A stretch of 64,000 nucleotides of DNA from Janthinobacterium sp. PC23-8 (lineage in GTDB: Bacteria; Pseudomonadota; Gammaproteobacteria; Burkholderiales; Burkholderiaceae_D), in the NCBI RefSeq assembly GCF_002250505.1, contig NZ_NJGY01000001.1, positions 1,236,489 through 1,300,488 on the forward strand, read 5' to 3'. The position numbers and the translations under genes were made by a program. Each line of letters starts with the position of its first letter. Within the stretch, counting starts at the first letter, position 1. Of this stretch, positions 47,360-55,294 are shown one piece after another. A model generated the notes under the pieces. It was not told where the DNA came from and ran no database searches. It was given only the letters and a program-made list of their open reading frames with translations.

Positions 47360-48016
47360 ATGCAAAACATTTACGATACCGACGCAGCGACCGAGACGCC
47401 GATCACCATCCTGATCGCCGACGACCATCCATTGATCCTGGCCGGCCTGGCCTCGCTGATCAACTCCATGTCCGGCTTTCGATTGCTGGGCCAGGCCAGC
47501 ACCGGCCAGCAGGCGCTCGAGCTGTACCAGCGCCTGCGCCCGGACGTGGTGCTGATCGACCTGAACATGCCGGAGATGAACGGGGTGCAGGCGATCGAAC
47601 ATATCTGCGCCTTCGACGCCGACGCGCGCATCGTCATCCTGACCACCTACCAGGGCGAGGAAAACGTGCATCGCGGCCTGCGCGCCGGCGCGCGCGGCTA
47701 CCTGCTCAAGGCCTCGGGCTTCAACCAGCTGACCGACTGCATTACCACGGTGGCGGCCGGCAAGCAGTACCTGCCGGCCGAACTGGCGGCCCAGCTGGCC
47801 GAACGCATCGACGCGAACCGCCTGTCCAAGCGCGAACTCGAAATCCTGCAGCATTTATCGGCGGGGAAAAGCAACAAGATGATCGCGCGCAGCGCCGGCA
47901 TCGAAGTGGGCACGGTGAAATTCCACGTCAACAATATCCTGTCGAAACTGAATGTATCGAGCCGCACCGAGGCGGCAACGGTGGCGTCCCAGCGGGGGTT
48001 GCTGGGCGCCTTCTGA
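47360..48016 (+). CDS. NarL/FixJ family response regulator (orphan)
   Basis: 218 residues. REC domain (LIADDHPLILAGLASL, phospho-Asp in VVLIDLNMPEMNG, Lys in YLLKASGF) and LuxR HTH (LSKRELEILQHLSAGKSNK, then EVGTVKFHVNNILSKL). No histidine kinase is adjacent. A second regulator of the same type lies at 49.3-49.9 kb. AAGGAA lies 11 bases before the ATG. Confidence 0.92.
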   Translation: MQNIYDTDAATETPITILIADDHPLILAGLASLINSMSGFRLLGQASTGQQALELYQRLRPDVVLIDLNMPEMNGVQAIEHICAFDADARIVILTTYQGEENVHRGLRAGARGYLLKASGFNQLTDCITTVAAGKQYLPAELAAQLAERIDANRLSKRELEILQHLSAGKSNKMIARSAGIEVGTVKFHVNNILSKLNVSSRTEAATVASQRGLLGAF

Positions 48017-48301
48017 TCAAACGGCCGACTCGTCTTTCTTTTGCGGCGCTGGCACTTCGACCAGCACCGGCTTCGCCTCCACGCCACTGATCTTCGGCAC
48101 GCACTCGCTGCGCAGCCATGATACGGTGATCTTCTCGCCGTCCATCAGGCGCTTCACGCTGGGCACGATCTGTTCACCGATCAGCATGCCCAGCAAGCCG
48201 ATCAGGGCGATGGCCGGCGGCGCCGGCGAGCGCACTTGCAACACGGCATAAATAATACCGACCAGCAGGCCGACGGCCAGCGAAATCACATACAGTTTCA
48301 T
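48017..48301 (-). CDS. XapX domain protein
   Basis: 94 residues from ATG 48301, with AGAGGA upstream. Two hydrophobic helices (VISLAVGLLVGIIYAVL, then PAIALIGLLGMLIGEQIVP) define the XapX/DUF1427 small membrane protein family. C-terminal tail charged. It follows the isochorismatase-like gene on the same strand; XapX genes are frequently found beside such hydrolases and YtcJ amidohydrolases. Function unknown. Confidence 0.88.
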   Translation of the reverse strand: MKLYVISLAVGLLVGIIYAVLQVRSPAPPAIALIGLLGMLIGEQIVPSVKRLMDGEKITVSWLRSECVPKISGVEAKPVLVEVPAPQKKDESAV

Positions 48302-48384
48302 GATGAATATCCTCTCGATAAAAAAAACCGCCGCGCACGGGATCGGGCGCGGCGGCAAAGACAGCAGGGGTAATGCGCTTGACG

Positions 48385-49074
48385 TTACTGCTTGGCCGGG
48401 ACCGGCGCCAGCGTGGTGTGTTCGGTGGTGGTGCGCGGCGCCGCCTTGTGCACCATGGTGTAGGCGTAGTCGACGCCCATGCCGTAGGCGCCCGAGTGTT
48501 CCTTGACGATCTGCATGACGGCGTCATAGGTCTCCTTGTGGGCCCAGTCGCGCTGCCATTCCAGCAGCACCTGCTGCCAGGTGACCGGCACCACGCCAGC
48601 CTGGATCATGCGCTGCATGGCGTAGTCGTGCGCCTCTTTCGAGGTGCCGCCCGACGCATCGGCCACCATGTAGATTTCGTAGCCGCCTTCGAGCATCGCG
48701 CACAGGGCGAAGCTGTTGTTGCACACTTCCGTCCACAGGCCCGACACGACGACTTTCTTCTTGCCGTTGGCGGCCAGCGCATCGCGCACTTTCTGGTCGT
48801 CCCACGAGTTCATCGAGGTGCGTTCCAGGATGTCCAGGCCAGGGAACACGTCCAGCAGCTCAGGGTAGGTGTGGCCCGAGAAGCTTTGGGTTTCGACGGT
48901 GGTGATGATGGTCGGGATATTGAACACCTTGGCGGCCTTGGCCAGGCCCACGGTATTGTTCTTCAGCGCCTGGCGGTCCATCGACTGCACGCCAAAGGCC
49001 ATTTGCGGCTGCTGGTCGATAAAGATGATCTGGCAGTTGTGGGGGGTGAGGACTTCGAGTTTCGAGTTGGTCAT
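48385..49074 (-). CDS. Isochorismatase-like (YcaC-type) cysteine hydrolase
   Basis: 229 residues from ATG 49074; an ATG four codons earlier (49086) is equally possible. Cysteine hydrolase fold: Asp in IIFIDQQPQMAF and nucleophilic Cys in GLWTEVCNNSFAL. The C-terminal extension (KAAPRTTTEHTTLAP) is longer than in YcaC. Probably hydrolyses a small amide or ester. It shares a transcription unit with XapX. Confidence 0.88.
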   Translation of the reverse strand: MTNSKLEVLTPHNCQIIFIDQQPQMAFGVQSMDRQALKNNTVGLAKAAKVFNIPTIITTVETQSFSGHTYPELLDVFPGLDILERTSMNSWDDQKVRDALAANGKKKVVVSGLWTEVCNNSFALCAMLEGGYEIYMVADASGGTSKEAHDYAMQRMIQAGVVPVTWQQVLLEWQRDWAHKETYDAVMQIVKEHSGAYGMGVDYAYTMVHKAAPRTTTEHTTLAPVPAKQ

Positions 49075-49283
49075 GATGGCATCCATAAATAAAAAATGTG
49101 GGGTGGGTTACTGCTGCTTATCGTATGCCTGGCAAGCCTTGCGCACCACTATCTAAATACAGGGAGACTCGTTTCCCGCACCCGGCCAGCGCGTGCCGAA
49201 CGCGTTGCTGCGTCACTGCAAGCGCTGATGTAAAATGCCTTTCACTCACTATTTTCCAACGACTCTTGATCGATTTATCCTCC

Positions 49284-49931
49284 ATGACGGCCGGCACGAT
49301 GCACAGCGACAGCCAGGCGATACGCGTGTTGATTGCTGACGATCATCAATTGCTGCTCGACGGCATAGCCACCCTGCTGCAAGCGTTTCCCGCAGTGGAG
49401 CTGGTGGGCCAGGCCAGCGATGGCCGGCAGGCGGTGGGGCAGTTTCTTGCGCTGCAGCCGGACGTGACCCTGATGGACTTGCAGATGCCGGTGATGACGG
49501 GCATCGAAGCGATCACCGCCATCCGGGCACAGAACCCCAGGGCGCGCATCATCGTGCTGACCACCTACAAGGGGGATACTTTGGTCGGGCGCGCCGTGCA
49601 GGCCGGCGCCTGCGGCTATCTGCTGAAAAGTTCGCTGCGCCATGAACTGCTGGCGGCGATACAGGCCGTGCATGCGGGCCGGCGCTATATCGCGCCCGAA
49701 GCCGAAGCGGAAATGGCGCGCTACGCCAGCGCCGACGTGCTGTCGAACCGCGAGCTGGACGTGCTGCGGCTGGTCGCGCAAGGCAATTCCAACCGCGAGA
49801 CGGGCGCCCTGCTGGCCATCAAGGAAGAAACCGTCAAGGCTCACATGAGCACCATCCTGGCCAAGCTGGGCGCCAGGGACCGCACCCATGCGGTCACCAT
49901 CTCGCTACGACGCGGCATTCTCGATACCTGA
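49284..49931 (+). CDS. NarL/FixJ family response regulator (orphan)
   Basis: 215 residues from ATG 49284; a second ATG at 49299 is possible. REC (LIADDHQLLLDGIATLL, phospho-Asp in VTLMDLQMPVMTG, Lys in YLLKSSL) plus LuxR HTH (LSNRELDVLRLVAQGNSNR, then EETVKAHMSTILAKLGA). No kinase in sight. Divergent from the isochorismatase/XapX unit and convergent with DUF1275, so it probably regulates the surrounding stress genes. Confidence 0.92.
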   Translation: MTAGTMHSDSQAIRVLIADDHQLLLDGIATLLQAFPAVELVGQASDGRQAVGQFLALQPDVTLMDLQMPVMTGIEAITAIRAQNPRARIIVLTTYKGDTLVGRAVQAGACGYLLKSSLRHELLAAIQAVHAGRRYIAPEAEAEMARYASADVLSNRELDVLRLVAQGNSNRETGALLAIKEETVKAHMSTILAKLGARDRTHAVTISLRRGILDT

Positions 49932-50609
49932 TCAGCCTGGACGGCGCTGGACCACGATCACGGCACCCAGCACGGCCAGCGGCACGGTCAGCGCGATAAA
50001 ACCATGCGCCAGGTAGGCAAAGGCGGCGGCGATCGCGCCGATGGCAAACGCCACCAGCGGCCACAGGGTTTTCACGCAGCGCGCGCTGGTGGATGCGTCG
50101 GCCGCGCCGCGCAGCACGTCGACCGTGTCGAGCACGATCTGCGTGACGTTACCGGTCATCATCGAGGTCGGCGCCAGGTGCGCCAGCAGCAGGCGGCTGG
50201 TGGCGCTGTGCACGCCCATCGCGGCCGTGCCCAGCAGGCCGGCGACCATCGCCATCTCGCTGACATCCTTGCCGATCGGTTCGGCCAGGCAACCAAAAAC
50301 CATGAAGGCGGCCAGCAATACCCATTGCAGGATCAAGGCCATGCTCAGGGAAGGTCCGCCGCGGCGCTCGATCGCCAGCACCATCAGGCGCGTGACGGCC
50401 ACGCCGATCACGAAGGCGGGAAAAGCGAGGAATTTCAACAGGATCGACACGCGCGACGGATCGGCCAGGGCCGCGCCGATCAGCACGAAGTTGCCCGTGA
50501 CGTGGGCGGTAAACAGGCCGAACAGGGCGATAAAGCCCAGGGTATCGACATAGCCGGCCAAAAAGCCCAGGCTGGCGCCGAACAGGCGGCTATGTGGTGG
50601 TTGAACCAT
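49932..50609 (-). CDS. DUF1275 (YoaK) family membrane protein
   Basis: 225 residues from ATG 50609, with GGGAG upstream. About six hydrophobic segments. GASLGFLAGYVDTLGFIAL and HVTGNFVLIG are the DUF1275 signatures, and MMTGNVTQIVLD is the second copy. Transport-like fold of unknown substrate. Its stop abuts that of the response regulator. Confidence 0.9.
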   Translation of the reverse strand: MVQPPHSRLFGASLGFLAGYVDTLGFIALFGLFTAHVTGNFVLIGAALADPSRVSILLKFLAFPAFVIGVAVTRLMVLAIERRGGPSLSMALILQWVLLAAFMVFGCLAEPIGKDVSEMAMVAGLLGTAAMGVHSATSRLLLAHLAPTSMMTGNVTQIVLDTVDVLRGAADASTSARCVKTLWPLVAFAIGAIAAAFAYLAHGFIALTVPLAVLGAVIVVQRRPG

Positions 50610-50852
50610 GGTAATACTCCCTGCATTTTTGGGGCTGAAAAAAGCGCAGGCGTTGAAGAAACAGGCCATGCGCGGCATGCCTGCATGGTAAAACAGGCGG
50701 CGCGCCGCCGCACCACCCATTGGTCCAGTACCTGCCGGCCCAAACTGGTCTTTTGGCCCGTGCGCAAGCGCGACCGCACGGCTACACTGAGGAACAAGTC
50801 TATCCTCAGGGCGCCTGCACCGGCCCTGTTTCACCTACCATGGAGCCGCACC

Positions 50853-52751
50853 ATGACCGCACACACCACCACCCCGTCTTCCGCCAGCGCGCCGTCGAAA
50901 GAGGCCCCGCTGATCCTGTTCAACGGCCGCTTCCATACGGTCGACAAGAGCCGCCCGCAAGCGAGCGCCGTGGCGATTGCCAACGGCAAGTTCCTGGCCG
51001 TCGGCGACACCGATGAAGTGATGCGCCACCGCACTCCCGACAGCCGCGTGATCGACCTCAATGGCCGCACCGCCATTCCCGGGCTGAACGACTCGCACCT
51101 GCACCTGATCCGCGGCGGCCTGAACTACAACCTGGAACTGCGCTGGGAAGGCGTGCCGTCGCTGGCCGACGCGCTGCGCATGCTCAAGGAACAGGCGCTG
51201 CGCACGCCCAACCCGCAATGGGTGCGCGTGGTCGGCGGCTGGAACGAATTCCAGTTCGCCGAAAAACGCATGCCGACGCTAGACGAAATCAATGCAGCCG
51301 CGCCCGACACCCCGGTCTTTATCCTGCACCTGTATGACCGCGCCCTGCTCAACCGCGCCGCCCTGCGCGTGGTCGGCTACGACAAGAACACGCCGAACCC
51401 GCCGGGCGGCGAGATCGTGCGCGACGCCTCGGGCAACCCGACCGGCATGCTGATCGCCCGCCCGAACGCGATGATCCTGTACGCCACCCTGGCCAAGGGC
51501 CCGACCCTGCCGCGCGAGCTGCAAGTAAACTCCACGCGCCAGTTCATGCGCGAACTGAACCGCCTGGGCCTGACCAGCGCGATTGACGCCGGTGGCGGCT
51601 TCCAGAACTACCCGGAAGACTACGCCGTGGTCGACCAGCTGGCCAAGGATAATCAGCTGACCATCCGCATCGCCTACAACCTGTTTACGCAGAACAAGGG
51701 CCGCGAGCTGGAAGACTTTCAAAAGTGGACCGAGATGGTGACGCCAGGCCAGGGCGATGATTACTACCGCCACAACGGCGCCGGCGAAATGCTGGTGTTC
51801 TCGGCGGCCGACTTCGAGGACTTCCTGGAGCCGCGCCCGGATCTGGCGCCGGGCATGGACGACGAACTGGAAAAAGTCGTGCGCCACCTGGTGTCGAAAC
51901 GCTGGCCGTTCCGCCTGCACGCCACCTATGACGAATCGATAGCGCGCATGCTGACGGTGTTTGAAAAGGTCAACCGCGAGATTCCCTTTGACGGCCTGAC
52001 CTGGATGTTCGACCACTGCGAAACCATCACGCCGAAAAATATCGACCGCGTCAAGGCTTTGGGCGGCGGCATCGCCATCCAGCACCGCATGGCCTTCCAG
52101 GGCGAATACTTTGTCGAGCGCTACGGTGCCGAAGCGGCCAAGCTGACGCCGCCAATCGCCCGCATGCTTGCCTCGGGCGTGCCGGTCGGCGCCGGTACCG
52201 ACGCCACCCGCGTGGCCAGCTACAACCCGTGGACGGCGCTGTACTGGCTGGTGTCGGGCCGCACCGTGGGCGGCTTGCGCCTGTATGACGCAGGTTCGCG
52301 CCTGTCGCGCGACACGGCGCTGGAATTGTGGACCACCGGCAGTGCCTGGTTCTCGAACGAGAAAGACAAAAAAGGCCGCATCCAGGAAGGCATGCTGGCC
52401 GACCTGGCCGTCTTGAGCGCGGATTTTTTCAGCATCGACGAGGAAGCCATCAAATCGATCGAATCGGTGCTGACCATCGTCGGCGGCAGGATCGTCTACG
52501 GCCAGTGCGAATTCACCACCGTGGCGCCGCCACCGATTCCCGTGCTGCCGGACTGGTCACCCGTGAAAAACGTGGCCGGCCACTACCGCAACGCGCCGCC
52601 GCAAAAGACCGGCGTGCTGCAGCAGCACCAGTGCCAGGGCGCCTGCGGCGTGCACGCACATGCGCACGACGTGGCGCGCAAGAGTGCCGTGCCGGTGGCC
52701 AGCCATTCCGGCTTCTGGGGCGCCCTGGGGTGCAGCTGCTTTGCGTTCTGA
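50853..52751 (+). CDS. YtcJ-type amidohydrolase with Cys/His-rich tail
   Basis: 632 residues from ATG 50853, with GGAG upstream. The metal site HxH is in LNDSHLHL, with further conserved blocks GGWNEFQF, AIDAGGGFQNY, FDHCETITPKN, and GAGTDATRVASYNPW. The last about 45 residues are extra to the fold and rich in metal-binding residues (QQHQCQGACGVHAHAHD, then GALGCSCF), suggesting an additional metal or protein-interaction site. Substrate unknown; the family hydrolyses amides, imides or phenols. Confidence 0.9.
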   Translation: MTAHTTTPSSASAPSKEAPLILFNGRFHTVDKSRPQASAVAIANGKFLAVGDTDEVMRHRTPDSRVIDLNGRTAIPGLNDSHLHLIRGGLNYNLELRWEGVPSLADALRMLKEQALRTPNPQWVRVVGGWNEFQFAEKRMPTLDEINAAAPDTPVFILHLYDRALLNRAALRVVGYDKNTPNPPGGEIVRDASGNPTGMLIARPNAMILYATLAKGPTLPRELQVNSTRQFMRELNRLGLTSAIDAGGGFQNYPEDYAVVDQLAKDNQLTIRIAYNLFTQNKGRELEDFQKWTEMVTPGQGDDYYRHNGAGEMLVFSAADFEDFLEPRPDLAPGMDDELEKVVRHLVSKRWPFRLHATYDESIARMLTVFEKVNREIPFDGLTWMFDHCETITPKNIDRVKALGGGIAIQHRMAFQGEYFVERYGAEAAKLTPPIARMLASGVPVGAGTDATRVASYNPWTALYWLVSGRTVGGLRLYDAGSRLSRDTALELWTTGSAWFSNEKDKKGRIQEGMLADLAVLSADFFSIDEEAIKSIESVLTIVGGRIVYGQCEFTTVAPPPIPVLPDWSPVKNVAGHYRNAPPQKTGVLQQHQCQGACGVHAHAHDVARKSAVPVASHSGFWGALGCSCFAF

Positions 52752-52788
52752 CGCGCGGCTGTTGGCGGGCCTCCGGTGACGTTAAAAA

Positions 52789-52812
52789 GCGAGGTGGATT
52801 GTCACACCTCGC
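52789..52812. terminator. Bidirectional terminator between convergent genes
   Basis: GCGAGGTG / CACCTCGC stem with an 8-base loop, flanked by AAAAA on the left and TTCTTCTT on the right, so it can serve both the amidohydrolase and the PfpI-like gene. Confidence 0.8.
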
Positions 52813-52818
52813 TTCTTC

Positions 52819-53382
52819 TTACTGAGAGGTCAACACCCGCAGGAAAGCGTCATTGAAGGCCGGGATATCATCCGGCTTGCGGCTGGTGACCAGCTTGCCA
52901 TCGACCACCACCTGCTCGTCGCGCCACTGCGCGCCGGCGTTGCGCAGGTCGGCCTGCAAACTTGGCCAGCTGGTCATCTGCCGGCCCTTGACGGCCCCTG
53001 CATCGATCAGGGTCCAGGGACCGTGGCAGATCGCCGCAATCGGTTTGCCCGCCTCGGCAAATTCCTTCACAAACGCCACCGACGCCGGGTCGATGCGCAG
53101 TTCATCGGGATTGGCCACGCCACCCGGCAGCAGCAGCGCATCGTAATCGCGCGCCTGCGCTTCGGCCACGGTCAGGTCGATATCAAACGAATCGCCCACC
53201 TCCTTGTGATGCATCCCCACGACCTGCTTGCCCGTGGCCTTGGGCGAGACGATGGTGAGCACCGCGCCATGCTCCACGAGGAAATCGCGCGGGCCGGTAA
53301 ATTCGACCTGTTCAAAACCGTCCGTCATCAAGACCGCGATGCGCTTGGCGTCGAGGGGCGTGCTGGCCTGGTTTGCTGCCAT
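52819..53382 (-). CDS. PfpI/DJ-1 family glyoxalase- or amidotransferase-like protein
   Basis: 187 residues from ATG 53382, with AAAGGAG upstream. Nucleophile elbow AAICHGPW contains the catalytic Cys, preceded by LLLPGGVANPDEL. In this family members act as deglycases, proteases or chaperones under stress. Last ordinary chromosomal gene before the accessory region. Confidence 0.92.
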   Translation of the reverse strand: MAANQASTPLDAKRIAVLMTDGFEQVEFTGPRDFLVEHGAVLTIVSPKATGKQVVGMHHKEVGDSFDIDLTVAEAQARDYDALLLPGGVANPDELRIDPASVAFVKEFAEAGKPIAAICHGPWTLIDAGAVKGRQMTSWPSLQADLRNAGAQWRDEQVVVDGKLVTSRKPDDIPAFNDAFLRVLTSQ

Positions 53383-53824
53383 GGTGAACTCCTTTGCTGG
53401 TGGCGGCATGCAACAAATGGCATGCCGTAAGGGCTTACCTTAACCGGCGCTGGCACGCACGTATGTGAGCGCGCGCACCTACGACGCGCCCGGATTGATT
53501 TGCAGCTGCGGTTTCAGAGTCTCGATTTCGAGACTTTGTATAACCGGAGCCAACGGGCAAGATCACACAATTTCACGCCAAGGGCAAACCCTGTTTCGCC
53601 AATTTTCACCGGTGAAAGTTGCGATCCTTCACCAACGGGAGAGCGTCACCGCCAACATCGTTACGGCGCGGTTCATCGCTGCATGCGCGGGGAACACCAC
53701 TGCGTAATAATGCCGGCGATACCGTTGTACGGTTCATCCCCGCAATGCGGGTGGCCAGAAACACTTACCTGACCGACCTACACCACGCAGCTTCATTTTC
53801 CCCCCCGACGATCGGAGGAGGGAC
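53383..53824. other. Non-coding boundary region with palindromes and degenerate CRISPR repeats
   Basis: 442 bp without a credible gene. It contains AGTCTCGA-TT-TCGAGACT (53518-53535), TTTCACCGGTGAAA (53604-53617), the two degenerate CRISPR-like repeats described separately and, at 53814-53822, a strong GGAGGAGGG ribosome site for the integrase. This is the left end of the accessory segment. Confidence 0.6.
53669..53758. CRISPR. Degenerate type I-E-like CRISPR remnant (two repeats, one spacer)
   Basis: Repeat 1 at 53669-53697 and repeat 2 at 53730-53758 both begin CGGTTCATC. Repeat 1 ends GCGGGGAACAC, the canonical end of many type I-E repeats (spacer-proximal GGGGAACAC), and repeat 2 keeps CCCCGCAATGCGGG in the middle. 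Start-to-start distance is 61 bp, which equals 29 + 32, the standard I-E unit. Both have several differences from each other, so the array has decayed. No further repeat in register at 53608; a poor match is near 53789. No cas genes in this window. Confidence 0.5.
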
Positions 53825-54697
53825 TTTGCCATACGCGACCTGAACTACCAGCTCAAGCAACTGTGTCATCGCAACCGCGACGGCAGCTATGCCACGCGGG
53901 CCGACCGCGAGCGCTTGTTGAGCCTATGCGCGAACGACTTGGTGGTATGGGGCTTCCAGCATATGGGCGCGGACAGCCTGAAGCCGAAGCACGTGGCGGC
54001 GCTGCTCGATAAATGGAAGCAGGACGGCATCAGCACCGGGACGCTCAAGAACCGAATGAGCGCATTGCGCTGGTGGACAGAGAAGATCGGCAAGGACAAC
54101 ATCATTGCGCGCACCAACGAAGCGTATGGCATCGCGGAGCGGGTGTTTGTCACCAATTTGTCGAAGGCCAAGGTGCTGGATGCCGACATGCTCGCCCGCG
54201 TGACCGATCCCTATACCCGGATGTCCTTGCAACTGCAGGCCGCGTTTGGATTGCGGCGGGAGGAAAGCATCCAGATCAGGCCGGGCTGGGCCGATTGCAG
54301 GAGCTTCTTGCGGCTGCAGGATAGCTGGATCAAAGGCGGCAAGTATCGGGAGGTACCGATTACCACTGCGCGGCAGCGCACCGTGCTGGATTCGGCCAAG
54401 ACACTCGCGGGGAACGGCAACCTGATTCCGACGGAGATGCGCTATCGGGACCAGTTGAACCGCTTTCGGGCGCAGTGCGATAAAGCGGGCATTCATGGCG
54501 TGCATGGGATACGCCATGAGTACGCCCATCGGCGCTACGCCGAGTTGACCGGCTGGTTATGCCCCGCGAACGGCGGATTCACGTCCAAACGGCTGGATGC
54601 GGCCAACAAAACGATCAATGAAGCCGTGCGGCTACAGTTGTCGGCGGAAATGGGCCATTTCCGGGAACAGGTCACGTCGATATATTTAGGTAGATGA
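53825..54697 (+). pseudogene. Tyrosine-type integrase, start codon apparently lost
   Basis: The reading frame is open from before 53825 and encodes AIRDLNYQLKQLCHRNRDGSY upstream of the first possible start (TTG 53915), a stretch that matches the N-terminal SAM-like domain of phage-type integrases. GGAGGAGGG lies where a ribosome site should be, but the codon that should be ATG is TTT (53825). The catalytic domain looks intact: Arg in FGLRREESI, His/Arg in GIRHEYAHRRY, then MGHFREQVTSIYLGR with His and the nucleophile Tyr, ending at the natural C-terminus. If translated, TTG 53915 would give 260 residues without part of the DNA-binding domain. It is probably the mobility gene that brought in this region. 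Confidence 0.65.
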
Positions 54698-55294
54698 CCT
54701 ACGACTTGAAGCAGGGCCTTTTTTTGGCAATACTGGGCCGACCTTGCGTCCCCAGCGTTAAGAGATAACACGACAGTCTGCCTGCGTCCCGTTGCCGTCG
54801 GTCAGCTTGTCGATCACAGCCACTAGCGTCGTAACAGAAGGTGATTGTCAGCTAGCCAGGTGGCCGATCGTGTCCGTAGGCATCAACTGCCTGTCACCTC
54901 AAAAATTCACTACCAAGCGAAAGGAAAGTTGTATCAATAAATTAAACTTCAATCCATCAGCTTCCGCCATGCACCCGAGAACGAAAAAAACTACACATCG
55001 AAGCATGGAGGCGCTTTTAAAATTATCGCTCCCCGATCTAGCATCGAACCAAGGAGCTGCAGACTAGCCGCGTGATTATTCAAATTTATAATATTTAAGA
55101 TCAACCATTTATAATTTTCTAAAAATTACCGAACCATTATTGAAAAAATCTGAAATTACTAACTCTCCCAAGATACCAATCTCTTAAACTTATGGAAAGA
55201 ACCAGGAACGAAAAACGAAGAAAATTTCCCTGCGGCAAAAAATTAATATCCGAATTGATCATGCCATTTCTCTTAATATTATCTCGATGCAACT
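54698..55294. other. AT-rich intergenic stretch
   Basis: About 600 bp between the integrase and the large STAND-like gene. 54700-54900 is still mixed in composition and may be the remnant of an older minus-strand gene: the complement of 54783-54840 reads like VAVIDKLTDGNGTQADC with no intact frame around it. 55060-55290 is strongly AT-rich with no features. The open frame 54792-55067 looks spurious. Confidence 0.5.

Noticed and set aside
53600..53650. Possible third CRISPR repeat upstream (GCGATCCTTCACC...GTCACC)
   Set aside because: Out of the 61-bp register and too few matches to the two better repeats.
53789..53817. Possible third CRISPR repeat downstream (TTCATTTTCCCC)
   Set aside because: 59 bp rather than 61 bp from repeat 2 and lacks the central palindrome. 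Kept only as a weak note.
54792..55067. 91-codon open frame between integrase and STAND gene
   Set aside because: Crosses a sharp composition change, has no ribosome site and no protein-like pattern.
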